The notes: generated by a model not told the origin, from the letters alone. DNA of 53,000 bases from Tubulanus polymorphus (GCF_964204645.1 NW_027437436.1:126001-179000), one strand, 5' to 3'; shown: positions 1-12,121, counted from the first letter of the stretch. Program-made: numbers and translations.

Positions 1-1900
1 TCTTAATTAAATCTTAAGACCGGTCTCAAGTTGTTTGATTGGCTACAGAACTAAGTCGGACTAAGACTGGTCTTGAATATGAGCGATCACTATGCAACTG
101 GCCCCAACTGGCACTATGCAACAGTCTTAGGGAATAGTTGCGACGAAAACGAAAATGCAAAAATAGTTGCTTTTTCTAATATCGGCTTTTATTCGTGGAA
201 AATGCTACTTATGCCTGGCTCGGCACTTAGGAGAAACCTAAGTGATATTAGTATCACCAGCAGATGCGATAAAAGAAATCATTATCAGTGATGAACATAA
301 TTAGTATTCCAGAGCAGGAATTGAAGGAATGAAATTGAAGGAAAGTTTATGGGCTCTTGGAACGTAGCTGATCGTGGTTGTTTAGTGGTAAATAAAGCAC
401 AGTCCTACCAACGAATCGATGATTATGAGAAATGTCTGATTTCCCGGAGCGAGGAAATAAGACAAAAATTTCTACAGGCAGCCGTTCTTCCGTTTTTACT
501 ATGTTCTATGTAAGCTTACAGTCATCGAAAATGGCCAAAACAAAACAATTAGTTAAACAATGAAGGTTGAATAAACTTTTCATAGAAAAGGTGTAAAGCC
601 CTTTCCATTAATTTGGATAACAGATTAATACGTCAATAAATGCGATAAATTTGAGACTGATTCAACTAGATGATTATTTGCTATTCACCGGTTCTCTAAC
701 GCGAGACGATCTTGTTCGTTTACCGGGGCTGTTCCATATTAACAGCTACAGCATAATGCCGCTTGGACGATCGAAAGTATAAACACGACTAGTGCGACTA
801 GAACGTTGTGGAAATGTAAATCATTGTATAAGGTATGAAATCACCATTATGGCGATTTGATGGTTTGATACCTGATACAATACTTTTCCCAAGCTGACAC
901 AAAATAAACGTTTAAATTACGTTTTCGAAAGATTGCCTTTGAAACGATGTTTTTTGGTTTTTTCAAAATATTTTATAGAAATTCAATAAACGTTTTAGTT
1001 CTAAGTCTTTCAGGAACGTTTTCACAAACACAGAGAAAACGGATCATTTTTCTACGTACGTGCGCAGTTTCGCAGGTAAGTGTCAACAAATGCAGGATTT
1101 TGGAAAGTAATTAATTTTTTACCAGCAAATCCATCCTTGATTTTTAGGTACAAACTGAATCGATTTGGGTTTACTAAGAGCTGTAGGAATTGACGGCGTC
1201 TGAAGCAGAAATTATATCTATTGCTAGTCTCCGATACATGTAAACCCTGTAAAAAATGGAAAATTCTATGATTATAGTAGAGACCCCACAGTTTATACTC
1301 GGAGTGAAGTAAATTACTAAGCTGTCTGTCATCAATGTTGTGTCCAAATTTCATGGAAATCAGCTGAAAATTAATGACTAATGAATGTATATGATTAGTC
1401 TTCATTATTTAATCATAGTTCAATTTCTACAGAAAATGATCTCTAGCTTCAGATTTTTATTCTAATTATGACCAGAACCATTGAAACCGAACTTGATTTG
1501 AACACTTTTGTGTAATTGTCAAATTTGACTGTGGGTGACGTGCAGCTAAAGTGTCGTGAGCGAAATGTAAATAAACATAATACATAAGATAATGTAGCTA
1601 GTCGGACGGCCTGTCTCTGGTGTTTGCCGGCCGGTTAACTAGCCTCAGTACTCCTCGACCTTTACGTCATTATCAATAAACGACCGTATCATCATCTCTG
1701 ATATAAATTGAAAACGACTGTTTTATGACTGAACGGGCGTTGCTATTTTTGTCGTACAGATCCTGGGTTCCCAAGACTTACGGGTTTTGGATTGTTCTTT
1801 CAATGCTAGCAGTTGTAAAATGAACTTTATCTTTGATGAATTCTGGTCACCGCAGGACTCGGTATCACTATTTTCATTAAAAATCCGGGCTCAAGTCCAA
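1..1900. other. Non-coding stretch, nothing recognised
   Basis: No convincing gene is visible. The only longer open frame (1052-1405, minus, 117 codons) matches no family I recognise, has no splice context that extends it, and looks like chance reading of AT-rich DNA. A short sequence at 1-20 (TTAATTAAATCTTAAG core) recurs near 1911-1924, too short to define a repeat family. Confidence 0.5.
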
Positions 1901-1944
1901 AATTAGTGGTAATTAAATCTTAAGGGCGGTATTTCGTTATACGA

Positions 1945-1950
1945 TTTATT
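1945..1950 (-). promoter_or_regulatory. Candidate poly(A) signal for the 2108-2704 gene
   Basis: Read on the minus strand this is AATAAA, about 158 bases past the stop codon of the putative secreted protein gene. A single hexamer in AT-rich DNA can arise by chance. Confidence 0.35.
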
Positions 1951-2107
1951 AGCCATATAAGGAGACGGTATGTGACTAGTATTGTAGCTCGGCGTAGATT
2001 CACCATGTGTGACTACCAGCGGTACAGTCGCACACCATCGCTGGCAAATGCGTTGTAAGCGTTGTAAGTCTAACTTCGCCCTCTTTGATATGCAACTAAC
2101 CATGTTT

Positions 2108-2704
2108 CTAACCCCAACGCCCTTCCGTCGTTGCGTGGCGATAGTTCGGACCCAAGATACATTTCAAATAAGCGACGACCGAGGTCATAGTTCTGTTACG
2201 ACGGGGATAGCGGCAGTTTGACCTGGCGGTCAATGGAGGAAAGATCGCTTTCTCGCCGAGCGGGAACCAGCGTCGTTTCGGGTCGTCGGATTTTTGCGGC
2301 CGGACGACGCATAGTTTCAGCAGTTCGGTTTTAAATTTCGATATCAATTTTCTCAGCAGACACGTGACGTAGCGGTGTGGGTTGGCGGTCGAGCGGCACA
2401 AGAAAGATGTGAAACCGGCAGGTTGGAGGCCTCGTCCCCAGCGGCCGCCTGAATCTCCCTCCAAGTAATCAGTGATGCATGATTTCACTTCTTCCAAATC
2501 GTCATTGCCTGCCCCATCTGGAATCGGGCACCTGAATGTCATGGCTAATTGGTACCAACTTGTTATAACGATGGACCTAAGCACGTTTTTCTTCAAGGTC
2601 GTTCGGCCTGTTTTTTTGTTGAACCGACAGCCGGAAATCCCGTCTCCAGTGGCGACTCCTAGTGCCACAAATACAAGCAACAACGGTAACCCGGAAGCGA
2701 ACAT
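2108..2704 (-). CDS. Putative secreted cysteine-rich protein, 198 aa
   Basis: I do not recognise this protein. It is an open frame of 198 residues starting at the ATG at 2704; the frame stays open a few codons upstream but has no earlier ATG. The first ~20 residues (MFASG, then LPLLLVFVALGVATG) form a classic signal peptide with a small-residue cleavage site, so the product is probably secreted. The mature part holds eight cysteines spread along it, an even number that fits four disulfides, and is basic towards the C-terminus, with KRR and RRNR clusters. No transmembrane segment follows the signal. An AATAAA lies downstream on the same strand. A single exon is possible, or this may be one exon of a longer gene. 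Evidence is limited to the open length, the signal peptide and the cysteines. Confidence 0.5.
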   Translation of the reverse strand: MFASGLPLLLVFVALGVATGDGISGCRFNKKTGRTTLKKNVLRSIVITSWYQLAMTFRCPIPDGAGNDDLEEVKSCITDYLEGDSGGRWGRGLQPAGFTSFLCRSTANPHRYVTCLLRKLISKFKTELLKLCVVRPQKSDDPKRRWFPLGEKAIFPPLTARSNCRYPRRNRTMTSVVAYLKCILGPNYRHATTEGRWG

Positions 2705-3043
2705 TGCATTCGTCACTTAATTTACCTGAAGTGTTAGAAAATGGAAAATCAAAATCATTGCTGTGCGTCATTATCAAGACAAAATTGTTTATGTCTCAAG
2801 ATAAGCTATCGAATAAAAATTGAACACAGCCTCCACTGTAGTAAACAACCGACATGAGCTTAGAATTAATATTGGTGACTAAGGTTCATGTTGATTGAAG
2901 TTTAGTTGGTCTTGCGCTATCGGGTGGGTTAACGAAATGCACTATAGACTTGGTCGAAAGTTATTGCATTGGTTATTGAATTCAATTTGTTCATCCTCCA
3001 TGTAGACATTCAAACCTGATGGCATCGCTAGACTTAGCCACGA

Positions 3044-3281
3044 CACGGAACCCTGGTTACATGTACAGGTTTGCCGCGTGAAAACCTGCTGCACCAGATA
3101 GCCCGTTGCATAATTGCTGGGGCAAATTTCAAAGATAAAATATATCTGGTAAAACCTGGGCTAAAATAAAAGTAATAATAATTTCTGATTGGCTATTAAC
3201 AACCTCACCTAATTTTCACACTTGGGCTAGTCAGGCAGGGTTCCGTGGCGTGCGAGTCTCGATACGATCGGGTTCAAATCC
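3044..3281. repeat. Inverted 12-bp repeat next to a tRNA-like B box (possible SINE remnant)
   Basis: CACGGAACCCTG at 3044-3055 is the exact reverse complement of CAGGGTTCCGTG at 3236-3247, with partial pairing beyond. Just after the right arm, 3271-3281 reads GGTTCAAATCC, which matches a Pol III B box. A weak A-box-like stretch (GGGCTAGTCAGG) sits near 3224. This suggests a degraded tRNA-derived SINE or tRNA pseudogene. No cloverleaf could be drawn. Confidence 0.3.
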
Positions 3282-3299
3282 CAACCTGGAATAAGAAGT

Positions 3300-6200
3300 T
3301 CTCATACTGGATAGAACCATCCAAGAGCTTAAGTACCCACCATAATTTGCTCGCTTTGTTTTACGGCTTATATGATCTCATAATTGATTAATCAACTTGA
3401 TGTTGATGAATACGGTAATTCAATCAATCGATTGGCTGAAAATTCGGGATTCGACCCCTGCACTCACACTCACACGGCGTTTGAAGTATTGTATATAGTA
3501 TTCAAAAAAGGCCTCGTTGAAATCTGTTATAATGACGCACAACTTTTTTGCATTTTGTATTCATTATCGTCTGTTGATTCAGGTTTTAACCTTGATTATC
3601 AGTCATGTACCCGATAACTTTTACAGAGAAATTAAATTTAGTGTCCAATCTATATGAAAACAATCATCATCATAGTATGGATATAAACCACGTTCAAATA
3701 AGATGTTTGCCGTTGGGAATCTCCTAACATTGATCAGTACTTGATTGGCACTTCCTGCGAAGATACCCCTTGACACACTACGACCTCAATCAGATTGAAG
3801 GTATACAATTTTGATATTAGAGGGCTGCCTCACGGTAGCACCCTAACCTAACGCTGTATACCTTTGAAATTAGATAGTAGCTTCAAGAAATCCCACGTAG
3901 GCTTAAGCTTCGAAAGCTTTTAGCTTTGCAAAATTTGGTTGCCTCCAGTTATAAAAAGATACCGAGAGGTATATAATAACTAGCACTTCAACTAAAGATG
4001 GTTTAAAGCATGTGTACATACCTGCTAGAATTTCAATCCAAGTTTGAATTAAAACGTGTCAATCAGTGAATAACCCAAATCGTCGCATATCGATCCAGTA
4101 GTTCCCTATTCATCGGTTATAATGCGCAGAGTCGAAACATCAGACCGCATAATTAGTCGAAATAAGTGTTCGAAATAAGTTTATCAAATACGATCGATTA
4201 TCTTCGAAGAGGCAAATTTTATATCTGAACTGTGGTACTAGGTCTAGCACGTCTCTAGAGTCAGGATGAATCCATTCACAATAGTTTTCCAGTTGTCCGC
4301 GACCCGGACCAACACCACGAAAGAGCGGTCGTTTGATATTTACTTGTCTTATCTATAGCCAGGTGATATTAAACTCTGCGATGACCGTAGGATGAAATAA
4401 TAATATTTGCTCTCGCGCTTTAGTAACCGGCGGGGGTTGATAATACTAGATAAACAAATGATTATTTACTCCAACTGCCAATTTCAACACCTGATAAATT
4501 CACCGTGAATGGTGGCACTCTTCGCCGTGAAAGGCTGGCTAAAGTTGGGCTGCGATGCATATTGACGCAACTGAGAGGGAAATGTCGATTGCTAATTGAA
4601 CCGGACTAGCAAGATATATAGACCGGCCGCTGGCTCGATTTTATTCAAGCGAAAGGGTACACAATTTTCACTGCAACCAGCACAGCACGGTGATTAAAGA
4701 TTGGATTTGCTGCCGAAAGTCTTTCTTTGCATTTGGGTTCTGGGGGCTTAAAATGGACTCCTAAAATTGGATTATGATATGAGATCACGTCAATTGCTTG
4801 TTAGCCTCAGTAACGATCACTCGCACCTGGATCGGCTCTGGCGGCCATGTGATAAAGACGATGAAAATAATTCAAATTTGAGAATAAATTCCACTTAGAA
4901 AATAAATTCCAATTTGTTTTTTAAAGCGACATATCGCGACATCTTATATGGAGGGCGGTTCACGTCATAAACCTACTAATTTTGATTCGTTTTCTACTGT
5001 ACATTCATCTGCCATGCTGAAGGTTCGGTTTGAATTTGAATCTATAGGCGAATTTGAATTTGAAATTCTATTACTGGGCCTGATAACGATAATTAGCGGT
5101 CACAATATATACTACTACTCGATATACGCGGTCTCTGTACTAATCACGCGGCCTCATAATCGAGCCTATGCTCGCTATTGAACTGATCGAAGTTGACGTG
5201 AAACGATTCTAGAAATTAGCCCCGACTTTGATTCAGTTGTTTTTGCACTGGGGAAGTGTTGTCTCTACGTCGATAAATCCCTGTGGAGCTCCTCGGGAGG
5301 ATTGAAATAACAAACAAATGCATGCATACCGTCATTTCGTATATTCGACAGATGACTATGACTTAGCATCAAAATGACAAACCGTAATGACGAAATTGGC
5401 CGAGTCAAGTATAGAAATAATAATGATTATGATAGTAATATTCATTTCATCATCAGCTAAAAGGAATACAAAATTTCAAAAGGTATACATGAAACGTACA
5501 GAGTTAATAGATTGATAGGCCTGAACAGAGTCTTACAGGCTTTACAATCGCTAGGACGTTCAACCCCATTGAAAAATAAAGTTTAATGATATAAAGTTAG
5601 TAGGTCGGAATAATGTGAAACCAAAATCATAACAATCTTTATTTCTTTCGACGTTGGTCTGTGTGACCTGGCTCGTGATGACGTCATGCGATTTTCGATG
5701 GGAGTAATAAAAAGCATATATGCGTATAATAGAATATTATTACAAATAACTGTAATCAAGGACAACCGGAGGGTAAATGAAAATGAAAAATGGTTTTTAC
5801 TATCATTGAGAAAATAAACGAAAAACGAATAGAAAAGTTTCCTATGCTGGAATGAATGTCATTGTAATGGATATTTAGTAAATGTTTGCTTTTTGAAACC
5901 AGCGGATTTGATATCGTGCATTTGAGTCTGTCAGATGGCGGTTTCCACAGGAAATGAATGCAGTGTATATGAGATTTGTGTGATTGTATTCTGGGAACGT
6001 TCCGTGATCTAGTATCGTATTGATAATCAAGTCGATTCATAAACGGCTGTAGAAGAGCATTATTGATTAACTCCGTGAACGAGTTTTTTGAAAGTTTCAA
6101 GTTAATCATGTTTTCGAATTTTAGTATATATTATATTTCCGAATAATGGGAGATGTAGGTATATTAGATTTAGCACCAGCTAATGCTCGTACGGCTGTCT

Positions 6201-6980
6201 TTTGTAATTAGTTAAACGTCTTAAATCTTTTTTTTTAATATTATGTAATAGATGGAATCTAAGTGACGGACACCTCGTAACCATTCATTTAATTTCATCA
6301 TATACCCGGCAATTCATATCAAGATGAAATGATAATTTTCAAGGAGGCACCGTTGACTACTGTGAATAAAAATTACTCCATGGGATATATAATGAACACC
6401 TGAAGATTTGCTATATTATGAATAAAAAGAAAATTTCTCAGGAAAATCACTAAAAGAAAATAAGGAAATAATCCCGCGCAGAATAATAAATGTACACCGT
6501 TGACTACATGGGTCCAGTTTTACAGAGGAGGATAAGAAATAATGATCTCATCCAAATTCATTTGTAAAAATAGCGACCGTTTACTACTACCCTGATAGCA
6601 TGTTCTCATTCTCATTTCCTCCAGTGTTTATGTCAGTTTGATGTTAATGAATTGGATTTTAAATCAATCAATAAAGAAATTAAATATATGTTAAATGGGA
6701 AACTTCTTTGTGAAAAAAAACTGAGCCAGTAGGTTTATTCCAAGACAAATGCAGAAGAAAGCGATTTGAGCCTTGATTGCAAATGTTAATTCACCTAAAG
6801 ACAGATAAATTCAATTTTCTGTGAGGAGAAAATAAAAGGCGCAACAAATAACGTACCCGGTATTACAAATGTACACAGAATATTAATTTCTGTTGGAAAG
6901 TACCCAATAATTTGGCAAAAGAAAAATGTTATAATAAAATAAATCGGTTGAAAACAAATTTTTTCTTATGCTTCGGGCCG
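3300..6980. other. Non-coding stretch, nothing recognised
   Basis: AT-rich sequence with short open frames only (up to 117 codons, minus, 5756-6109), none with recognisable motifs or plausible splice extension. No repeat array was noticed by eye. Confidence 0.5.
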
Positions 6981-7024
6981 GGTCATGATTTTCATGAAGA
7001 ACCAAAAATCTTTTTCTCTGGATA

Positions 7025-7330
7025 TCGCACCAAAAATATGCGGTGCACGTGCCCAGTCGTACCAGCTTCCTTATTTTGTGAAAGGGGTTGTTTCCGCGCT
7101 TCTCTGCGAGACTCGGGTCCGCGGTGCTGCGAGTTTTTCGGTTCAGGTCCAGTATAGCGTGGAATAGTTCCCCGCTCAAGGATACATTTTCGGAGTATTT
7201 CGGCCGCGCATTCAGTTTTCTACCAACATACCTACAAACCGACCTACCGACAAACCCGTGCGTGGATTACCCCTATATAAAGTGGCTAGGATCGAGGGGC
7301 TGCGTGTGTGCGTGGATTACCCTTATAGAA
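7025..7330 (+). repeat. Dispersed repeat, copy 1 (related to 10640-11410)
   Basis: Blocks shared in the same order with 10640-11100: GTGCACGTGNCCAG followed by a TTCCTTATTT stretch; a GGTTCA-GTCCAG block followed by TAGCGTGGAATAGT; and a CCGACAAAC stretch. The copy ends in about one and a half units of a ~50-bp minisatellite (GTGCGTGGATTACCC) that is inverted relative to the array at 11140-11405. GGTTCAGGTCC resembles a Pol III B box, so a tRNA-derived origin is possible. Confidence 0.5.
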
Positions 7331-7399
7331 TGTAAAATATTCAACTACTCAATCAAAATGGAAAAATCACAGTTGTGATGAATTCTAGAATCACCCACC

Positions 7400-10020
7400 C
7401 CGCCCAGTTGCGGTAGTCAATTTCAACCAAATGCTGCTGTTTTTCCCTTTTAAAAGTGACGTAATACTTCTTCCGGTACATCCCCCCACGAAGTCTCAAA
7501 CCGGACGTACTCTGACGTCATTTTTCTGACTTAGTCAGTTAGTCAGATTCGGTTAAGACACTTTCTAGAATCCACATTTACGCGTTTATCAAAGGGACGT
7601 CTAACGGGCGCCTTTGGCACCCGTCGTCCGTCTAATATGAAAAAGATGCCTCGTCACAGCTTGATTAAATTTTTCAAATAGTAATTAAGAATCCGATTCG
7701 AAAACAACTTCATTCACGTACCGGTACGGAGTGTAACGGAAAACACTCGAAATATTGTCAGTGAACAAGCGACACAGAGCATTATATCGCTGAAGAAATC
7801 AAATCGATTCTTTGTTAAAACTTGGAAAAATGAAGACTTATGGCAGAGTTTAGTGGTGGGGGAGGGGGGGGTGGATAGAAGATGAAACTGCAACTCGAAG
7901 GTTTGACTCATTACTGTATATGGTCTTATATGGCTTATAATTTGATTAGAAAATTATGACAAATAGATCAAATGAATTTCAATTTTTTGCGAGAAAAGAA
8001 CTTGACCTATTCTTAACTAAATATAAACATTGGTCTTTGGCTACCCGAGGTCTGTTTACCACATCTGCTAAAAAGATGTGCGGCTACAACTGCCCATGTA
8101 GTATATCAATGCACAGAAGCAAAGCAATTATATTCACGTATACAATCTTTCAACGCATACTTACGCACCTATAAATATCACTCAAGACATAATATGGCTT
8201 ACACAGGAAAAGCAATAGAAAGAGATTTCTTCAAACGCAAACTCACAATTTTTTATTTCTCGCACAATCCATTTTGTACAAAAATCATAGCAATCTAGAA
8301 CAAGGCTCTGGCCGCATTAACACTATAATTTAGTTCAAAAACTCACTAATAGATCGCCTAAACCAAGAAATCATGCTTCAACAAAACCTTCATATTTGGA
8401 GTCTTAACAATATACTTATACATCCGGATACAAGCGGACTGAATTCAGTATACAGATTCACAATCGACACCATTAGCGTAGTTTATTAATTAAACCCAAC
8501 GCCATACACCTACATACCCGACTTACACACTTGAGGTATGTTCTGATTTAGATCGAACCGGGATGACGGTCTATCAATACGCATAGAACTGTCTGACCAC
8601 ATTTGTTTTATATCACCACATACGTATTAGTTTACTGTTTCTGATGTTTTGACTGCAAACTCAGTCTCATTGCCGCGATAGCTGGAAAGCTGCCTCCTTT
8701 TTTGGCTTCAGGATAGCAAGCTCAGTCTATCTGCGCGGAATGATGACTGGAAAGTTGCCTCTTGACGTCGTCTCATCAAAAACTACCAAAAACATAATTG
8801 TGACTGTAAATAAAACCCGATCAAGACTGTATATACGTTAGTGTACAAATATGTATTCAATATTCACGTGCCTGTGCCGCTTTCTTACTGACGGTCTATC
8901 AATGCGCATAGTACTGTCCCTTCGATTGCGAAGCACCCACAGACCTTACCGTGCACTGTATATCAGAAACACAAAACTGCTCTCCGTGTAAAAACTTTTA
9001 ATTTTAGGCAAACTCAGCACCAGATGTGAAGAACCGATCGCGCACCCCTTGATAGAGAAATCCATCCTCATCGGAGCTGCACCGTCGATGTCATAAACTA
9101 CACTTCGGTTACCCAAGGACCATATTCTCATCTGGAAAATTTGAGTTTTGAAATGTGCTTCCTTTCTATCTAGTCAACACGCTGGACAATCCACTTAGAG
9201 GACTTTCTATATCAACATCTACCAGAAAAAAAACTAAATCATCGGACTATTTACACGTAGAAAACGACCAAAAAAATATAAAAATGGAATGATCTTCAAC
9301 CTTGTAGGATAACTATTTCCAAAATTTTGATGTATTAAATTAGGCAGCCAGAATAATTCACCCCAATCAGTCGCTTGCCGGTTCAGACTGGTTGGAAGAT
9401 TGTTTGAATAAACCGGAACCCAATTTCCCAATCATGTACTTCGATTTAAACCAAAAAAAAAATTTGTAAACTCGACCGCCGATCACACAACTATATCTGT
9501 ACTTCGATTTCAATATCAAACCCCCTGTTTCGCTCCCGGCAGGTGTGGTGGGTCTGTAAGGAACACTCAATCAGAAAATCATACGAAATTTACCAACCAC
9601 GTAAATAACAGGGACAATCCCTATTCTAAGATAAAAAAAAGAAAAAAAAGATTACTATTTCGATTTAGATTAGTGTATCAGGAATTTTTCGATGGTTTAA
9701 ACCACGTTGCAAAACCATAATGTGAAAACCGACATTTCTATGGTGAAACTGAGACGGTTTTTGCAAGAGTAAAGAATTTTGACCTGGTGTTGATTTATTA
9801 GAAATTAGCTCCATTTGAAAATAAAAGGAATACGATAAGATTACTACGAATTTCTAATTACGGCACCTAAAGAGGATAATGGAAGACGCGTTGATACGAA
9901 TCTACCGGAAAAAAAACCGAATTAAGTTATCTGCAGGAAAATTCGGCTCAAGTATAAAATAAGGAAAAGTAGTCCAATGGTTTCTTTACCTAATGTATCA
10001 ATACGCACAATGCTGATCAA
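7400..10020. other. Non-coding stretch with minor repeats
   Basis: No gene seen. Two minor internal repeats stand out. ACGGTCTATCAATRCGCATAG occurs near 8561 and again near 8891. A CTCAGTCT...GCTGGAAAGCTGCCTC block near 8660 recurs near 8710-8760. Homopolymer and G-rich runs occur near 7860. Short open frames here look like chance. Confidence 0.45.
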
Positions 10021-10045
10021 TCTTAACATTACCAATCTTAACGTT

Positions 10046-10409
10046 CCCGACATACCGACAATCTGACATACCGGCACTCCCGACATACCGACAATCCCGA
10101 CATACTGGCACTCCCGACCATTCCAGTCATTATTTAACCAGGTCAGTTGTTTTGAGAATATTTATTTGTAAGGCTGGGGCGTTCAGTTCCTAATAATCGC
10201 CTGTAGAGAAATTCCGGGATTTTGGGGTGTTTGGTTCCTAATAATCCCCTGTAGAGAGGTGGATTGTCGGGTATGTCGGATTGCCGGTATGTCGGGATTG
10301 TCGGATCGCCGGTATATCGGAATGTCGGGTATGTCGGATTTCCGGTATATCGGAATGTCGGGATTTTTGGATTGCTGGTATGTCGGGGTGCCGGAATGTC
10401 GGGATTTCC
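10046..10409. repeat. Fold-back minisatellite (inverted arrays of CCGACATACC units)
   Basis: The left arm (10046-10118) repeats CCCGACATACCGACAATC-type units. The right arm (10261-10409) carries the reverse complement, GTCGG-GTATGTCGGATTGCCGG, in about eight irregular 15-17 bp units. The two arms can pair. The spacer holds a separate 24-bp direct repeat (GTTCCTAATAATCNCCTGTA core) at 10186-10209 and 10234-10257, a 48-bp period. Open frames across it are artefacts of the repeat. Confidence 0.75.
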
Positions 10410-10639
10410 GATTTTATAATTCAAATACAGAATTATTAACCGAATCACTCATTCATTTTATCTTAACTCTATCTGTGCTAACTGTGACCGGGCTTCCGCA
10501 ATGAGGGACTATATTACCATATTTTATACTTGATCCGAAAATTCAATGTAAATGCAAAAATGTCAACGCAAAATTTATTTCACTTGCGAAAAATATCTAT
10601 TTGTTTCTAATCCTCCGGGAATATCGAGTACCGGGAAAC

Positions 10640-11100
10640 TACGGCTCACAATAAGCAGTGCACGTGGCCAGCGGTACCGAATTCCTTATTTGGCGAAAGA
10701 AGGGGCGGAGACTAAGGTTTTTGCAGACCGCGATGTTGCTGCTGCTCGAGCGAGATGTAGTGTGCCGATCGGCCGCGCTGCCGTGAAACTTTAAGCAAAT
10801 CGTACGACTCTAACTCGACACTCATCGCAGGTATAAAGTCATTACATTAGACAAATAATTTCGTATTTCAGTGCTGCGGCTGAAGTTGACTGCTGCACGC
10901 GCGCGCGAGAGCGTAATTCTCCAGGATTCGAACCCATGCGCGATGCTGAACCGGATGCGTTTGTTATTATGAATTTGCTTCCGTTGCTAAGGGAATTTCA
11001 GTTATTTTCAACTCGTTCCTACCGGTTCAAGTCCAGTAAATAGCGTGGAATAGTTTCCCGCAAAGATAATTTTTTTGAAAAGGAGTAATTCGGCTGCGCA
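10640..11100 (+). repeat. Dispersed repeat, copy 2 (related to 7025-7330)
   Basis: Carries the same ordered blocks as copy 1: GTGCACGTGGCCAG near 10658, GGTTCAAGTCC at 11024-11034 (a good Pol III B-box match), TAGCGTGGAATAGTTTCCCGC, and then an ACCGACAAACCGACG stretch. Compared with copy 1, ~200 extra bases separate the first two blocks. TTGCTAAGGG near 10984 could serve as an A box. This may be a composite SINE-like element, but no terminal boundaries were defined. Confidence 0.45.
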
Positions 11101-11139
11101 CTCGGCTGCGTTTTCCACCGACAAACCGACGAACTCATA

Positions 11140-11405
11140 GTCCCTCGATCCAGCCAAGGATAATCCACAGAAACCACTTTGTATAAAGGTAATCCACGCA
11201 CAACACAGCCCCTTGATCTCAGCCACTATAATTAAGGGTAATCCACGCACTTACCCAGTCCCTCGATCCCGGCCACTTTACATAAGGGTAATCAGCGCAA
11301 ACACCCAGCTCCTCGAACACAGCCACTTTATGTTCGGGTATTCCACGCAAACACACAGACCCTCGATCCCAGCCACTTTATATCAGGGTAATCCACGTAC
11401 ACGCC
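11140..11405. repeat. Minisatellite, ~50-bp unit, about five copies
   Basis: Each unit contains CCCTCGATCCCAGCCACTTT followed by a TATAAGGGTAATCCACGCA stretch. Unit anchors fall near 11141, 11209, 11262, 11311 and 11361, with some degeneracy. The same unit occurs in inverted orientation at 7255-7330. Confidence 0.75.
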
Positions 11406-11414
11406 CAAATCTAA

Positions 11415-11590
11415 ATCTTCGGAATTGTCGAGAAGTAAAACAGGTCGACAATTATAAATCGTCGCTATTGTCGACAAGTTAAATATAGGTCGGCAATTTT
11501 AAATTGTCTGAATTGTCGACAAGTAAAATAGGTCGGCAATTCTAAATCGTTGGAATTGTCGACGAGTAAATTAAAAACAGGTCGGCTACC
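11415..11590. repeat. Minisatellite, ~45-bp unit with internal GTCGAC palindrome, four copies
   Basis: Units carry AATTGTCGACAAGTAAAATA followed by GGTCGGCAATT; anchors lie near 11421, 11466, 11510 and 11556. Each unit is partly self-complementary (ATTGTCGAC against GTCGGCAAT), so each could form a small hairpin. Confidence 0.7.
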
Positions 11591-11763
11591 TGGCTTATTG
11601 ATTTATCCTACTCGCGAAATAATGCGTGCTGTGTACTCAGCCACAATATTCCTCATACCTGTGATTTTTGACGCCGAATATTGAAAAAAAATTCAATTGA
11701 TAATTTGAAACACCATAATGACGTAGACGCGCACAGGAGTGTTGAATAATGAATATTTGCTAT

Positions 11764-12121
11764 CATAGAACTATAAGCGAACGGGAAGGCCGATTCATCA
11801 AAAATCCGCAAGGCACAGCGGCTAGTAATCATGTGTTTTGTTCAGCGCCCTCACCGGTGGCGATAAACAATACTTTTTGTAGACTGGTTGACGGTCTCTA
11901 TTCCTAATTAAGCGTTTTTCATCGATTTTGTTTAATTCTTAATACCAAATCTTGAAAAACGGCAATGTTCAATGCTCGCAGTGATTAATATAATCGAAAA
12001 TATTTCCGACAACCTTGTTTATCGCCACCGGTGAGGGCGCTGATCAATTTCGAAGATAGCAAAGGCAAATGTATAGTGTGACGTCACGGAGTTGGCCTTC
12101 CCTTTCGCTTATAGTTCCATG
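11764..12121. mobile_element. MITE, 358 bp, with 28-bp TIRs and 7-bp target duplication
   Basis: The ends are inverted repeats: 11764-11791 (CATAGAACTATAAGCGAACG...) pairs with 12094-12121 with two mismatches. A second, perfect 28-bp inverted pair lies inside: 11843-11870 and 12015-12042 (CAGCGCCCTCACCGGTGGCG...). The element is flanked by direct repeats TTGCTAT at 11757-11763 and 12122-12128, consistent with a target-site duplication. It has no coding capacity, so it is a non-autonomous DNA transposon. The superfamily is not certain: a 7-8 bp duplication fits hAT-like elements, but the ends do not begin with CAG. Confidence 0.8.

Noticed and set aside
1052-1405. 117-codon minus-strand open frame
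   Set aside because: No recognisable domain, low-complexity AT-driven composition, and no splice sites linking it to anything.
10143-10504. Repetitive open frames rich in Pro/Thr or Gly/Met-Ser-Gly
   Set aside because: They are translations of the GTCGG fold-back minisatellite, not genes.
10920-10945. Minus-strand GGGTTCGAATCC, a B-box match suggesting a tRNA
   Set aside because: No A box, anticodon arm or acceptor stem could be paired with it; the T-stem pairing is also weak.
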